Part shown: one piece after another, positions 6,727 through 12,967 of the stretch
Layout of the letters: each line of letters begins with the position of its first letter
Numbering within the stretch: the first letter of the stretch is position 1
Assembly: GCA_947384095.1 (NCBI GenBank)
Contig: CANDFU010000011.1
Span: 1-13,576, forward strand
Direction: 5' to 3'
Length of the DNA: 13,576 bases
Origin: an uncultured Roseburia sp.
Lineage (GTDB): Bacteria; Bacillota; Clostridia; Lachnospirales; Lachnospiraceae
Translations under genes and position numbers: made by a program
Notes under the pieces: generated by a model
The model's input: only the letters and a program-made list of their open reading frames with translations
What the model was told of the DNA's origin: nothing
The model's database searches: none

Positions 6727-7652
6727 TTATCAATACAGGAAGCCGGACCGATATACCGGCGTATTTTTCGGACTGGTTTTTCCGGCGTATTAAGGAGGGA
6801 TATGTCTGTATGCGAAATCCCTATTTCCCCGCGCAGGTGACGAGATACCGGCTGGACCCGGCCGTCGTGGACTGCCTGGTATTCTGTACGAAAAATCCAC
6901 GGCCGATGCTCCCGCGGCTGGAAAAGCTGGATGCGTTCGGGCAATACTGGTTTGTGACGATTACACCTTATGGAAAAGACATCGAACCGCAGGTGCCGGA
7001 CAAGCAGGAAGTTATCTTGGATTTCAGGGAACTGTCCCGGAAAAAGGGAAAGCATGCGGTCTGCTGGCGGTATGACCCTGTTTTTATATCGGAAACGTAT
7101 ACTTATGAATTTCATGTGGATGCGTTTGAACGGATGGCGGCGGCGCTCTCCGGCTATACGGCGGTCTGCGTGATCAGTTTTATCGATCTGTACGAAAAGA
7201 CGTTGCGGAATTTTGTGGGTATAAAGAGTGTGGGGCGTGAGATGCGAAAAAAAATCGTACAGTCATTCGTGCAGACCGGCCGTCGCCATGGGATTGCCAT
7301 AAAGACTTGCGCGGAAGGGGAGGAGCTGGCACAGTACGGGGCAGATACCCGCGGGTGTCTGACAAAGGAAGTGCTGGAGGACGCGCTCCTGGAGTCGCTT
7401 ACTGTCAGGGGAATCGGGCGGGCGCGCAGGGCGTGTCCGTGTCTTCTCGGAAACGATATCGGCATGTATAACACCTGCGGCCACGGCTGCCTGTACTGTT
7501 ATGCCAATTATGACAGTGAAACGGTGGCCGGAAACCGAAAGCTGCACGACCCGCTGTCCCCGTTTCTCGTAGGCGGGCCGCGCGCGGAGGATGTCCTGCG
7601 GGATGCGGTGCAGGAACGCTTCCGGAGCGGGCAGATCAGACTTCGCCTGTAG
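6723..7652 (+). CDS. DUF1848 protein with C-terminal radical-SAM-like cysteine motif
   Basis: A 309-residue protein of the uncharacterised DUF1848 family. The N-terminus INTGSRTDIPAYFSDWF and the segment FCTKNPRPMLPRL (54-66) are family landmarks. The C-terminal part carries C252-x3-C256-x2-C259 within TCGHGCLYCYANYD (251-264), the spacing and aromatic-before-third-Cys pattern used by radical SAM enzymes to bind [4Fe-4S]. Here it lies at the end rather than near the start of the domain. Two more cysteines (238, 240) sit just before it. A DNA- or nucleotide-repair role like spore photoproduct lyase is sometimes suggested by appearance, but no function is established from this sequence. It is translationally coupled to the activator by ATGA, with AAGGA upstream. 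Its 3' end overlaps the convergent PHP gene by 17 bp. Confidence 0.85.
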   Translation: MIINTGSRTDIPAYFSDWFFRRIKEGYVCMRNPYFPAQVTRYRLDPAVVDCLVFCTKNPRPMLPRLEKLDAFGQYWFVTITPYGKDIEPQVPDKQEVILDFRELSRKKGKHAVCWRYDPVFISETYTYEFHVDAFERMAAALSGYTAVCVISFIDLYEKTLRNFVGIKSVGREMRKKIVQSFVQTGRRHGIAIKTCAEGEELAQYGADTRGCLTKEVLEDALLESLTVRGIGRARRACPCLLGNDIGMYNTCGHGCLYCYANYDSETVAGNRKLHDPLSPFLVGGPRAEDVLRDAVQERFRSGQIRLRL

Positions 7653-8529
7653 AAAATCTGCTGTTTCTATAAGCCTTGATTTCTTCCAGCACGGAATAGG
7701 GAAGGCACATGCGCCCCTGTCCGGTTCCGATTTTTATTTCCGGTTTATTTGAACCGTGAAAATCAGAGCCGCCGCTTATGAGAAGGTCATATTCGTCCGC
7801 AAGTTTTCCTGCATACTGTTCATCCCGGGCAGTATACGTCCCGTAGACTGCTTCTATGGCGTCAAGTCCGTTTTCCGTAAGCGTTCCGATCAGTGTCCTT
7901 AAATCTGCATCGTCCATGCGGCAGAGCAGGGGATGGGCGAAGACGGATATCCCGCCGGCCTGCCGGATCAGCGCCACGGCTTCTGTCGGTGTGATTTTAA
8001 AACGGCCGACATAGCACGGGCAGCCGTCACCGATGTATTTGTCAAAAACTTCCGCGACGCTGCCGACACAGCCGCGGCGATACAGGAAGCGCGCGATGTT
8101 AGCGCGGGTGATGACACGGTCCGGGTTTTCGGCTTTCAGCGCGTCCATTGTGATCGGAAAGCCTTCTTTCTGAAGCGCCCTGACAATTTCCTCGTTCCGG
8201 TTGTCACGGCAGTCGCGGAATTCCTTTGTCTTTTTCAAAAGGAGCCTGTCTTCCGGGTTGATAAAGAGGCCGACGATATGGACTTCCATATTGCCTATTT
8301 TCCGGTCGGCGCTTGTGTAGGAAGTAGATAGTTCGACGCCTGCAACCAGTTCAATGCCGCATTCCTCTGCGGCGGCCCGGGCTTTGCGGATGCCGGAAAC
8401 CGTGTCGTGGTCGGTCAGCGCAATGGCGGAAAGCCCGGCAGACGCAGCGGCTTTTACGACCTCTTCCGGCGTAAGCGTTCCGTCCGATTCCGTGGAATGT
8501 ACGTGCAGATCGATTAATTTGCGTTTCAT
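7636..8529 (-). CDS. PHP-domain metal-dependent phosphoesterase (TrpH/RNase AM-like)
   Basis: A 297-residue PHP (polymerase and histidinol phosphatase) protein. Members closest in layout hydrolyse nucleotide or short RNA phosphoesters. Metal-ligand motifs are visible: DLHVHSTESDGTL (7-19; His9, His11, Asp16), LTDHD (38-42; His41), the GVELS glutamate (Glu66), FAHP (197-200; His199) and GSDFHG (254-259; Asp256, His258). At residues 143-146 the sequence reads ANIA where I recall many relatives having xHIA or xHFA; I am unsure whether that His is needed. Length fits the family. The start at 8529 gives the canonical N-terminus; the ribosome binding site (AGGA, more than 10 nt away) is weak. It has its own divergent promoter facing away from cheW. 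The exact substrate is not inferable. Confidence 0.88.
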   Translation of the reverse strand: MKRKLIDLHVHSTESDGTLTPEEVVKAAASAGLSAIALTDHDTVSGIRKARAAAEECGIELVAGVELSTSYTSADRKIGNMEVHIVGLFINPEDRLLLKKTKEFRDCRDNRNEEIVRALQKEGFPITMDALKAENPDRVITRANIARFLYRRGCVGSVAEVFDKYIGDGCPCYVGRFKITPTEAVALIRQAGGISVFAHPLLCRMDDADLRTLIGTLTENGLDAIEAVYGTYTARDEQYAGKLADEYDLLISGGSDFHGSNKPEIKIGTGQGRMCLPYSVLEEIKAYRNSRFSTGEV

Positions 8530-8562
8530 AGCGAAAGATTCAGTCCTTTCCTGTTTTCAAAA

Positions 8563-8591
8563 AGCATAAACCAGCCGCGCAAAAATGTCAA
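8563..8591 (-). promoter_or_regulatory. Promoter of the PHP phosphoesterase gene
   Basis: On the minus strand a perfect TTGACA (8586-8591) lies 17 nt from TATGCT (8563-8568). Transcription would start near 8556, about 27 nt before the ATG at 8529. It is back to back with the cheW promoter, with 22 bp between the two -35 boxes. Confidence 0.7.
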
Positions 8592-8599
8592 AAAGTTTC

Positions 8600-8632
8600 T
8601 GTTGATAAAATTGTTGATAAATTTGTGGAAAA
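8600..8632 (+). repeat. Three 12-bp-phased 9-mers resembling DnaA boxes between divergent promoters
   Basis: TGTTGATAA (8600-8608), TGTTGATAA (8612-8620) and TGTGGAAAA (8624-8632) start exactly 12 bp apart. Each differs by one base from TGTGGATAA, the reverse complement of the DnaA box TTATCCACA. The array overlaps the -35 and spacer of the cheW promoter and lies next to the -35 of the PHP promoter. It may be an operator for DnaA or an unknown regulator. The AT-rich context makes chance a real alternative. Confidence 0.5.
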
Positions 8633-8642
8633 GTACTATAAT
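8614..8642 (+). promoter_or_regulatory. Sigma-A promoter for cheW and the MCP gene
   Basis: TTGATA (8614-8619) and a perfect TATAAT (8637-8642) are 17 nt apart. Transcription would start near 8650, about 32 nt before the cheW ATG. A housekeeping rather than a sigma-28 motility promoter suggests the pair is not strictly tied to flagellar regulation. Confidence 0.8.
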
Positions 8643-8681
8643 GGATTTGTCTTTAAAGAAAGCGGATAAATGGAGGGACAT

Positions 8682-9140
8682 ATGCAGGTATTGACATTTT
8701 CGTTGAATAGCATTGATTTCGGTATCCCGCTGGACGATGTAAATTCGATTGAGGTATGCACGCGGGTGATCAATATTCCGGGAGCACCGCCGAATATCAG
8801 GGGAATCATGCGGCTGCATGGAAGCATTGTGCCTGTGTATAGTCTGGCGGCCAAGTTTGCCTACGGAGACCAGAAGATTGAAAATATCGTTGCGGTCGGA
8901 ATGGGAGGGATGAAGATCGGGCTTGAGGTCGGGAAAGTAAAACAGATATTGGAGGTTGAGAGCCGCGATATCATTCCCATGCCGCAGATCATGAATGCGA
9001 CGCAGAACTGGTTTCACGATGTTGCCTCCTGTAAGAAGGAACTGATCGTTTTAATCAGCGTGGAAGATTTGTTTACGCTGGAAGAGCGGCAGAGTATCCG
9101 GAAGATGATTGAAGACAGTTCGAAAAACGAAGGAGAGTAA
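8682..9140 (+). CDS. cheW: CheW-like chemotaxis coupling protein
   Basis: A 152-residue single CheW domain, the SH3-like adaptor that links chemoreceptors to the kinase CheA at the receptor tip. The family pattern is seen from residue 3 (VLTFSLNSIDFGIPLDDVNSI), through PGAPPNIRGIMRLHGSIVPV (33-52), to ELIVLISVEDLF near the end. The usual N-L-R-G motif reads R44-L45-H46-G47, and the following D-L-R reads S54-L55-A56. So the conserved receptor- and kinase-contact arginine is replaced by His. The start at 8682 follows GGAGGG (8672-8677); an in-frame ATG at 8670 would overlap that site. The receptor gene starts 12 nt after the stop with its own AGGAG, so the two are surely co-transcribed. No CheA, CheY, CheR or CheB gene is in view, so the kinase must be encoded elsewhere. 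Confidence 0.88.
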   Translation: MQVLTFSLNSIDFGIPLDDVNSIEVCTRVINIPGAPPNIRGIMRLHGSIVPVYSLAAKFAYGDQKIENIVAVGMGGMKIGLEVGKVKQILEVESRDIIPMPQIMNATQNWFHDVASCKKELIVLISVEDLFTLEERQSIRKMIEDSSKNEGE

Positions 9141-9152
9141 AGGAGAAAGGTT

Positions 9153-10847
9153 ATGTTCAAGGATGTAAGGATTAAAGAACGACTTACAAAGGCATTTGTG
9201 ATGGTTACATCCATAACGGCGGTCGCTGCAGTTGTCGGCCTGATTGCTATGATAGTTATGTCGAACCGTTACGCATATGCGCTGGATTATTTTGGTTTTG
9301 CCCAGGGAGATATCGGAAAAGCACTTGTCGTGTTTGCAGATACAAGATCTTCGCTCAGGGCTGCGATCGGTTACAGCGATCAGGATGCCATCGATACGGT
9401 GAGTGCGGACCACGATGAGAAGAAGGAATGGTTTGAGAAATATTTTGTGGACATAGAGGGGCGTCTCACGACGGAAGAGTCGAGGGCCATTTACAAAGCG
9501 ATACAGGATGACCTGGAAGCATACTGGAAGCTGGATCAGGAGATCATGGACCTTGGAGCAACGACGGATATGGATAAGGCTGCCCAGGCGCAGGTGCGGG
9601 CGCTCCACGAACTGACGCCGGCATACAATGCGATTTATGAAGAGCTTGCGGAGATTTTAAACATCAAAGTGGAAAGTGGAAATGAGCTTGCGACGATGCT
9701 GAATATTTTAAGCTGGTCGCTCTGCGCGGTGATTGTGGCTACGATCATCATTGCAATGTTTGTCTCGATCCGTCTTGGAAATTCCATCGCAAAGGGCATC
9801 GCCCTGCCGCTTGGAGACTTAAGCGAGCGTCTGCGTACTTTTGCAGGCGGGGATCTCTCTTCGCCGTTCCCGGTGATTGATTCTCACGATGAGGTTGCCG
9901 ATATGATCAAAGAGGCGACGAATATGGCGAACAATCTGAATGTGATTATCAACGACGCGGGCGGCGTGCTCGGCGAGATGGCGGGCGGTAATTATGCGGT
10001 TGAATCCGATGTGAAGGAAAGCTATACAGGCGACTTTATGAAGCTGATCGATTCGATGCGGATGCTGCGCGACCAGATGACAGCGACACTGCGTTCGATT
10101 GAAGAGGCTTCCAGCCAGGTATCGGCGGGGTCCGGTAATCTTGCGGATGCATCGCAGAGCCTTGCAGAGGGCGCGACAGATCAGGCTGGCGCGGTCGAGG
10201 AGCTGCAGGCGACAATTACGAGTAGTGCGGAGAGCATCGCACACGCTGCGGAGAATGCAGAAGCTTCTTCCGCGCAGGCCAGACATTATGCGGATGAGGC
10301 GGACAAGAGCCGCGTGGAGATGGAGGCGATGGTTGAGGCGATGGCGCGCATCAACGAGACTTCCAAAAAGATTGAGAATATTATTTCCGAGATTGAAGAT
10401 ATCGCTTCGCAGACGAACCTGCTCTCTCTGAATGCGTCGATCGAGGCTGCGAGAGCGGGAGAAGCAGGCCGCGGTTTTGCCGTTGTGGCGGATCAGATCC
10501 GTCAGCTCGCAGACCAGAGTACGCAGTCCGCAGTCGATACCAGACAGCTCATCGAGGGCTCGCTGCTTGAGATTTCCCATGGAAACAGCGCTGCAGAGCG
10601 TGCTGCAAACTCCATTGAGGAAGTGGTGGAAGGCATCAAGAAGATTGCGGAATCTTCCAGAGAGCTCAGCACGGTTTCGGCTGATATGGCCAATGCCATG
10701 AAGCAGGCGGAAGCAGGCGTTTCACAGATTTCTGAAGTGGTACAGTCAAACTCGGCGACAGCAGAAGAGTCTTCCGCGACCAGCCAGGAGCTGTCCGCAC
10801 AGGCGGTTGCGCTTGACGAGCTGATCGGCCAGTTTGTGTTAAAATAA
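9153..10847 (+). CDS. Methyl-accepting chemotaxis protein (4-helix-bundle sensor type)
   Basis: A 564-residue chemoreceptor. TM1 spans about 13-36 and TM2 about 184-206. Between them an extracellular helical domain of about 147 residues has the size and character of the 4HB_MCP ligand-binding bundle; its ligand is unknown. A HAMP segment follows (about 207-265), then a second HAMP-like stretch (about 270-310). The long coiled-coil signalling domain follows, with the highly conserved hairpin tip near 415-455 ([19 protein letters not shown], then [16 protein letters not shown]). The protein ends at QFVLK with no CheR-tethering pentapeptide. Ala/Glu/Ser-rich helices flank the tip and hold likely methylation sites, which I did not assign. 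The ribosome binding site is AGGAGAAAGG just before the ATG. It shares the cheW transcript and probably signals through that divergent CheW. Confidence 0.95.
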   Translation: MFKDVRIKERLTKAFVMVTSITAVAAVVGLIAMIVMSNRYAYALDYFGFAQGDIGKALVVFADTRSSLRAAIGYSDQDAIDTVSADHDEKKEWFEKYFVDIEGRLTTEESRAIYKAIQDDLEAYWKLDQEIMDLGATTDMDKAAQAQVRALHELTPAYNAIYEELAEILNIKVESGNELATMLNILSWSLCAVIVATIIIAMFVSIRLGNSIAKGIALPLGDLSERLRTFAGGDLSSPFPVIDSHDEVADMIKEATNMANNLNVIINDAGGVLGEMAGGNYAVESDVKESYTGDFMKLIDSMRMLRDQMTATLRSIEEASSQVSAGSGNLADASQSLAEGATDQAGAVEELQATITSSAESIAHAAENAEASSAQARHYADEADKSRVEMEAMVEAMARINETSKKIENIISEIEDIASQTNLLSLNASIEAARAGEAGRGFAVVADQIRQLADQSTQSAVDTRQLIEGSLLEISHGNSAAERAANSIEEVVEGIKKIAESSRELSTVSADMANAMKQAEAGVSQISEVVQSNSATAEESSATSQELSAQAVALDELIGQFVLK

Positions 10848-10866
10848 TGGATACATAAAATAGTGC

Positions 10867-10895
10867 TTGACAGGAATAGATTTTCATGCTATAGT
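10867..10895 (+). promoter_or_regulatory. Promoter of the infC-rpmI-rplT operon
   Basis: TTGACA (10867-10872) and TATAGT (10890-10895) are 17 nt apart, so transcription should start near 10902. It lies only 20 nt after the MCP stop with no terminator between, so some read-through from the chemoreceptor is possible. Confidence 0.85.
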
Positions 10896-10901
10896 CTGAT
10901 A

Positions 10902-11044
10902 GTTGTTAGAAAATCAAGTAGAGTATCCACTCTCACCGGAGCACAAATACGTGACTCATGGTTCCTGTTTCAAGCATCGCCGATCTCTTGTATCGCGAAT
11001 ATGGAATGATTAAGTGGATAGTCTGCCTATCCACTTTTTTATTT
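10902..11044 (+). promoter_or_regulatory. infC operon leader, probable L20-responsive attenuator
   Basis: The 5' leader of about 158 nt contains TATCCACT at 10924-10931 and again as the 3' arm of a terminator hairpin (in 11027-11036). Both copies can pair with the same AGTGGATA (11013-11020), so the upstream copy forms an antiterminator that excludes the terminator. In Bacillus subtilis the infC leader is controlled by ribosomal protein L20 through such transcription attenuation. The gene order and layout here match that L20 leader class. The mutually exclusive pairing is seen directly; the L20 dependence is inferred from the family. Confidence 0.75.
11012..11044 (+). terminator. Leader terminator upstream of infC
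   Basis: AAGTGGATAG (11012-11021) pairs perfectly with CTATCCACTT (11027-11036) around a 5-nt loop and runs into TTTTTT then ATTT. It ends immediately before the infC ribosome binding site GGGAGG (11045-11050), so it gates entry into the operon. It may also stop read-through from the MCP gene. Confidence 0.88.
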
Positions 11045-11059
11045 GGGAGGTATAGTACC

Positions 11060-11569
11060 ATTAGCGAGTTAATGATTAATGAACAGATCAGAGATAAGGA
11101 AGTTCGTCTGATCGGAGAGAATGGAGAACAGCTTGGCATTATGTCAGCGAGGGAAGCTATGAAGCTGGCTGAGGCAGCGGAACTTGATCTGGTCAAGATT
11201 GCTCCAACCGCGAAGCCGCCGGTATGCAAGATTATCGATTACGGCAAGTATCGGTATGAGATGGCGAGGAAAGAAAAAGAAGCCAGAAAAAAGCAGAAAG
11301 TGGTAGAACTGAAAGAGATTCGCTTGTCACCCAATATTGATTCAAACGACTTGAATACAAAAACAAATGCTGCCAGGAAATTCCTTAGCAAAGGTGACAA
11401 GGTAAAGATTACCTTGCGGTTCCGCGGCCGTGAGATGGCCCATATGAATGCGAGCAGACATATTCTGGACGATTTTGCACGGAACCTCGGCGACATAGCA
11501 GTAGTGGAGAAGGCACCAAAGGTTGAGGGCAGAAGCATCAGCATGGTGCTGGCAGAGAAGAAATCATAA
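11060..11569 (+). CDS. infC: Translation initiation factor IF-3 (AUU start)
   Basis: A 169-residue IF-3, which binds the 30S subunit, blocks early 50S joining and checks the initiator codon and tRNA. Seen are the N-domain (MINEQIRDKEVRLIGENGEQ, 5-24), the linker helix rich in Lys/Glu (YRYEMARKEKEARKKQK), and the C-domain (KEIRLSPNID, then KVKITLRFRGREMAH). I place the start at ATT (11060-11062): GGGAGG at 11045-11050 lies 9 nt upstream, and ISELMINEQI is the usual N-terminus. An ATG four codons on (11072) has no better site. A rare AUU start is a known device by which IF-3 represses its own translation. The open frame runs back to an ATG at 10958, but that part lies inside the leader RNA. It is the first gene of infC-rpmI-rplT. 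Confidence 0.95.
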   Translation: MSELMINEQIRDKEVRLIGENGEQLGIMSAREAMKLAEAAELDLVKIAPTAKPPVCKIIDYGKYRYEMARKEKEARKKQKVVELKEIRLSPNIDSNDLNTKTNAARKFLSKGDKVKITLRFRGREMAHMNASRHILDDFARNLGDIAVVEKAPKVEGRSISMVLAEKKS

Positions 11570-11587
11570 TTGAAGGAGGAATACATC

Positions 11588-11785
11588 ATGCCAAAAATGA
11601 AAACCAGCAGGTCAGCTGCAAAGCGTTTCAAACTTACAGGGACAGGAAAATTAAAAAGAAATAAAGCTTACAAAAGACATATCTTGACAAAGAAGAGCCC
11701 GAAGACAAAGCGGAATCTCAGAAAAGCGGCGATGACAGACGCATCCAATGTTAAGAATATGAAGAAGATTTTACCGTATTTATAG
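11588..11785 (+). CDS. rpmI: Ribosomal protein L35 (bL35)
   Basis: A 65-residue, strongly basic protein. The sequence [20 protein letters not shown] at the N-terminus and the [18 protein letters not shown] core are textbook bL35, a small protein of the 50S subunit. I start at the ATG at 11588, behind AAGGAGGA (11573-11580); the frame also offers an ATG at 11570, which overlaps that site and the infC stop region. It sits 18 nt after infC and 24 nt before rplT, the standard order in this operon. Length is normal. Confidence 0.97.
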   Translation: MPKMKTSRSAAKRFKLTGTGKLKRNKAYKRHILTKKSPKTKRNLRKAAMTDASNVKNMKKILPYL

Positions 11786-11809
11786 GAACGGGTTAAGGAG
11801 GTATGTAAA

Positions 11810-12166
11810 ATGGCAAGAGTAAAAGGCGGTTTAGGCGCAAGAAAAAAACATAACAGGATTTTAAAACTGGCAAAAGGCTACAGAGGCGCGCGCAGCAAAC
11901 AGTATCGTGTGGCAAAGCAGTCTGTCATGAGGGCGCTCGCGAGTTCGTACGTGGGCAGAAAAGAGAGAAAGAGGCAGTTCCGTCGTCTGTGGATTGCGCG
12001 TATCAACGCGGCTGCGAGAATGAACGGTATTTCCTACAGCCAGATGATGCACGGCCTGAAAGTGGCCGGAGTCGATATCAATCGCAAAATGCTGGCGGAG
12101 ATGGCGGTAAATGACGCAGAAGGTTTCACAACACTGGCAGAACTTGCAAAGAGCAAAGTAGCTTAA
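11810..12166 (+). CDS. rplT: Ribosomal protein L20 (bL20)
   Basis: A 118-residue basic protein of the 50S subunit that is needed early in assembly and binds 23S rRNA. The N-terminus [20 protein letters not shown] and the [21 protein letters not shown] segment (here [18 protein letters not shown]) identify it plainly. The ribosome binding site is a strong AAGGAGGT. As the last gene of infC-rpmI-rplT, its product is the expected repressor of the operon through the leader at 10902-11044. The length is standard and nothing is missing. Confidence 0.97.
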   Translation: MARVKGGLGARKKHNRILKLAKGYRGARSKQYRVAKQSVMRALASSYVGRKERKRQFRRLWIARINAAARMNGISYSQMMHGLKVAGVDINRKMLAEMAVNDAEGFTTLAELAKSKVA

Positions 12167-12175
12167 TGCAGATTC

Positions 12176-12229
12176 AGAGCTTACTTTACGCAGGATATCC
12201 TCCGGGCTGTCCCGCGCAGAGTAAGCTCT
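12176..12229 (+). terminator. Long inverted repeat after rplT, possible terminator
   Basis: AGAGCTTACT (12176-12185) and AGTAAGCTCT (12220-12229) are perfect 10-bp complements. They enclose a nested CGGG/CCCG stem (12203-12206 with 12211-12214) and an AGGATATCCT palindrome. It begins 10 nt after the rplT stop, so it could end the ribosomal operon. The following T-run is very short (CTCTTTC), so efficient termination is doubtful, and it may be a regulatory structure instead. Confidence 0.45.
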
Positions 12230-12246
12230 TTCGGCATTCTGTAATA

Positions 12247-12316
12247 GGAGGCTCGTGTGAAAAACGGGTCTGGCAGCTTTTTTCACACGCGGATTTGGGC
12301 CGGAGCCGCAAATCTG
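12247..12316 (+). repeat. Dispersed intergenic element, copy 2, with 11-bp hairpin
   Basis: The element starts GGAGGCT, then CGTGTGAAAAA (12254-12264) pairs perfectly with TTTTTCACACG (12279-12289). Next come CGCGGATTTG (12288-12297) and a second stem, GATTTG (12292-12297) with CAAATC (12309-12314). The same order and much of the sequence recur at 3492-3548. The two hairpins abut closely, suggesting a folded RNA or a mobile-type small repeat. I cannot tie it to a named family. Confidence 0.5.
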
Positions 12317-12387
12317 AACCGCAGCCGGGGATCTTGCTTTCCGGATGCGATGCCTGTGCAAAACCGGCTCCGGAATGGAGGATAACG

Positions 12388-12801
12388 ATGTATTGTAGAA
12401 ATTGTGGACAGCCATATGTCACGGACGATGCAGTTATGTGTGTCAGATGCGGTGTGCAGAGAGGGACGGGCGCGAATTACTGTCCGAACTGCGGGCAGCC
12501 GACGCCGGTGGGCAGTCAGGTCTGCATGCAGTGCGGCGTGAGCCTGATAAACGGAGCGTATGGGCTTAGGAGCCCGAAATCGAAAGTTGCGGCCGGGCTG
12601 CTCGGTATTTTTCTGGGTAGTTTTGGAGTACATAATTTTTATCTCGGCTACACCGGAAAGGCAATTGCGCAGCTTGTAATCACGGTGGCTACGTGCGGTA
12701 TCGGCGCCGTGGTTTCCAGCATCTGGGGATTTATCGAGGGAATCATGATCCTCTGCGGTAATATCGATAAGGATGCACAGGGCAGATACCTGAGCGACTG
12801 A
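12388..12801 (+). CDS. Double zinc-ribbon TM2-domain membrane protein
   Basis: A 137-residue protein with two N-terminal zinc ribbons: Cys3/6 with Cys18/21 and Cys32/35 with Cys46/49, each in a YCxNCGQP...CxxCG pattern. A TM2 domain follows (about 64-123) with two hydrophobic helices joined by a short turn, including GSFGVHNFYLGYTGKA (77-92), the hallmark of TM2 proteins. The function of such proteins is not established; the ribbons probably face the cytoplasm and bind zinc, by inference. The start at 12388 follows GGAGGA (12377-12382). The frame is open back to an ATG at 12166 that touches the rplT stop, but those 74 codons look non-coding and lack a ribosome binding site. The 221-nt leader is structured, and a 9-bp pairing (12300-12308 with 12365-12373) ends just before the ribosome binding site. 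No clear promoter is seen. Confidence 0.85.
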   Translation: MYCRNCGQPYVTDDAVMCVRCGVQRGTGANYCPNCGQPTPVGSQVCMQCGVSLINGAYGLRSPKSKVAAGLLGIFLGSFGVHNFYLGYTGKAIAQLVITVATCGIGAVVSSIWGFIEGIMILCGNIDKDAQGRYLSD

Positions 12802-12884
12802 GTGGGTTTTTGAGAAGACGCAAAGGGATGAAGCGGGGTTATCTTACCTATTCCAAACAGATATAGGCATTTTCGGGCCGGATA

Positions 12885-12913
12885 TTGACAAAGAAAAGCA
12901 GGATTGCTATGAT
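12885..12913 (+). promoter_or_regulatory. Promoter of ilvN
   Basis: TTGACA (12885-12890) and TATGAT (12908-12913) lie exactly 17 nt apart. Transcription would start near 12920, about 48 nt before the ilvN ATG, leaving too little room for a T-box or peptide attenuator. A weak CCTAT/ATAGG hairpin (about 12847-12867) precedes the promoter and could be a remnant terminator of the TM2 gene. Confidence 0.8.
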
Positions 12914-12967
12914 GGGTTCTGGGCATATGGTGACAGGACAGATTGCAGAATAAGGAAGGTTTTCTTT

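Noticed and set aside
8600..8632. Replication origin based on DnaA-like boxes
   Set aside because: There are only three imperfect boxes, with no dnaA or dnaN nearby and no AT-rich unwinding region beyond the promoters; a regulatory site is the more modest reading.
9819..10580. 253-codon minus-strand open frame inside the MCP gene
   Set aside because: The plus frame encodes the conserved receptor signalling domain. The antisense product is Arg/Leu/His-rich and has no ribosome binding site or family features.
10958..11059. ATG-started extension of infC into the leader
   Set aside because: It would translate through the attenuator terminator and has no ribosome binding site; the IF-3 family N-terminus fits the ATT at 11060.
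12166..12387. N-terminal extension of the TM2 protein starting at the ATG that overlaps the rplT stop
   Set aside because: There is no ribosome binding site, the composition is non-coding, and it covers several hairpins; the ATG at 12388 has a strong GGAGGA.
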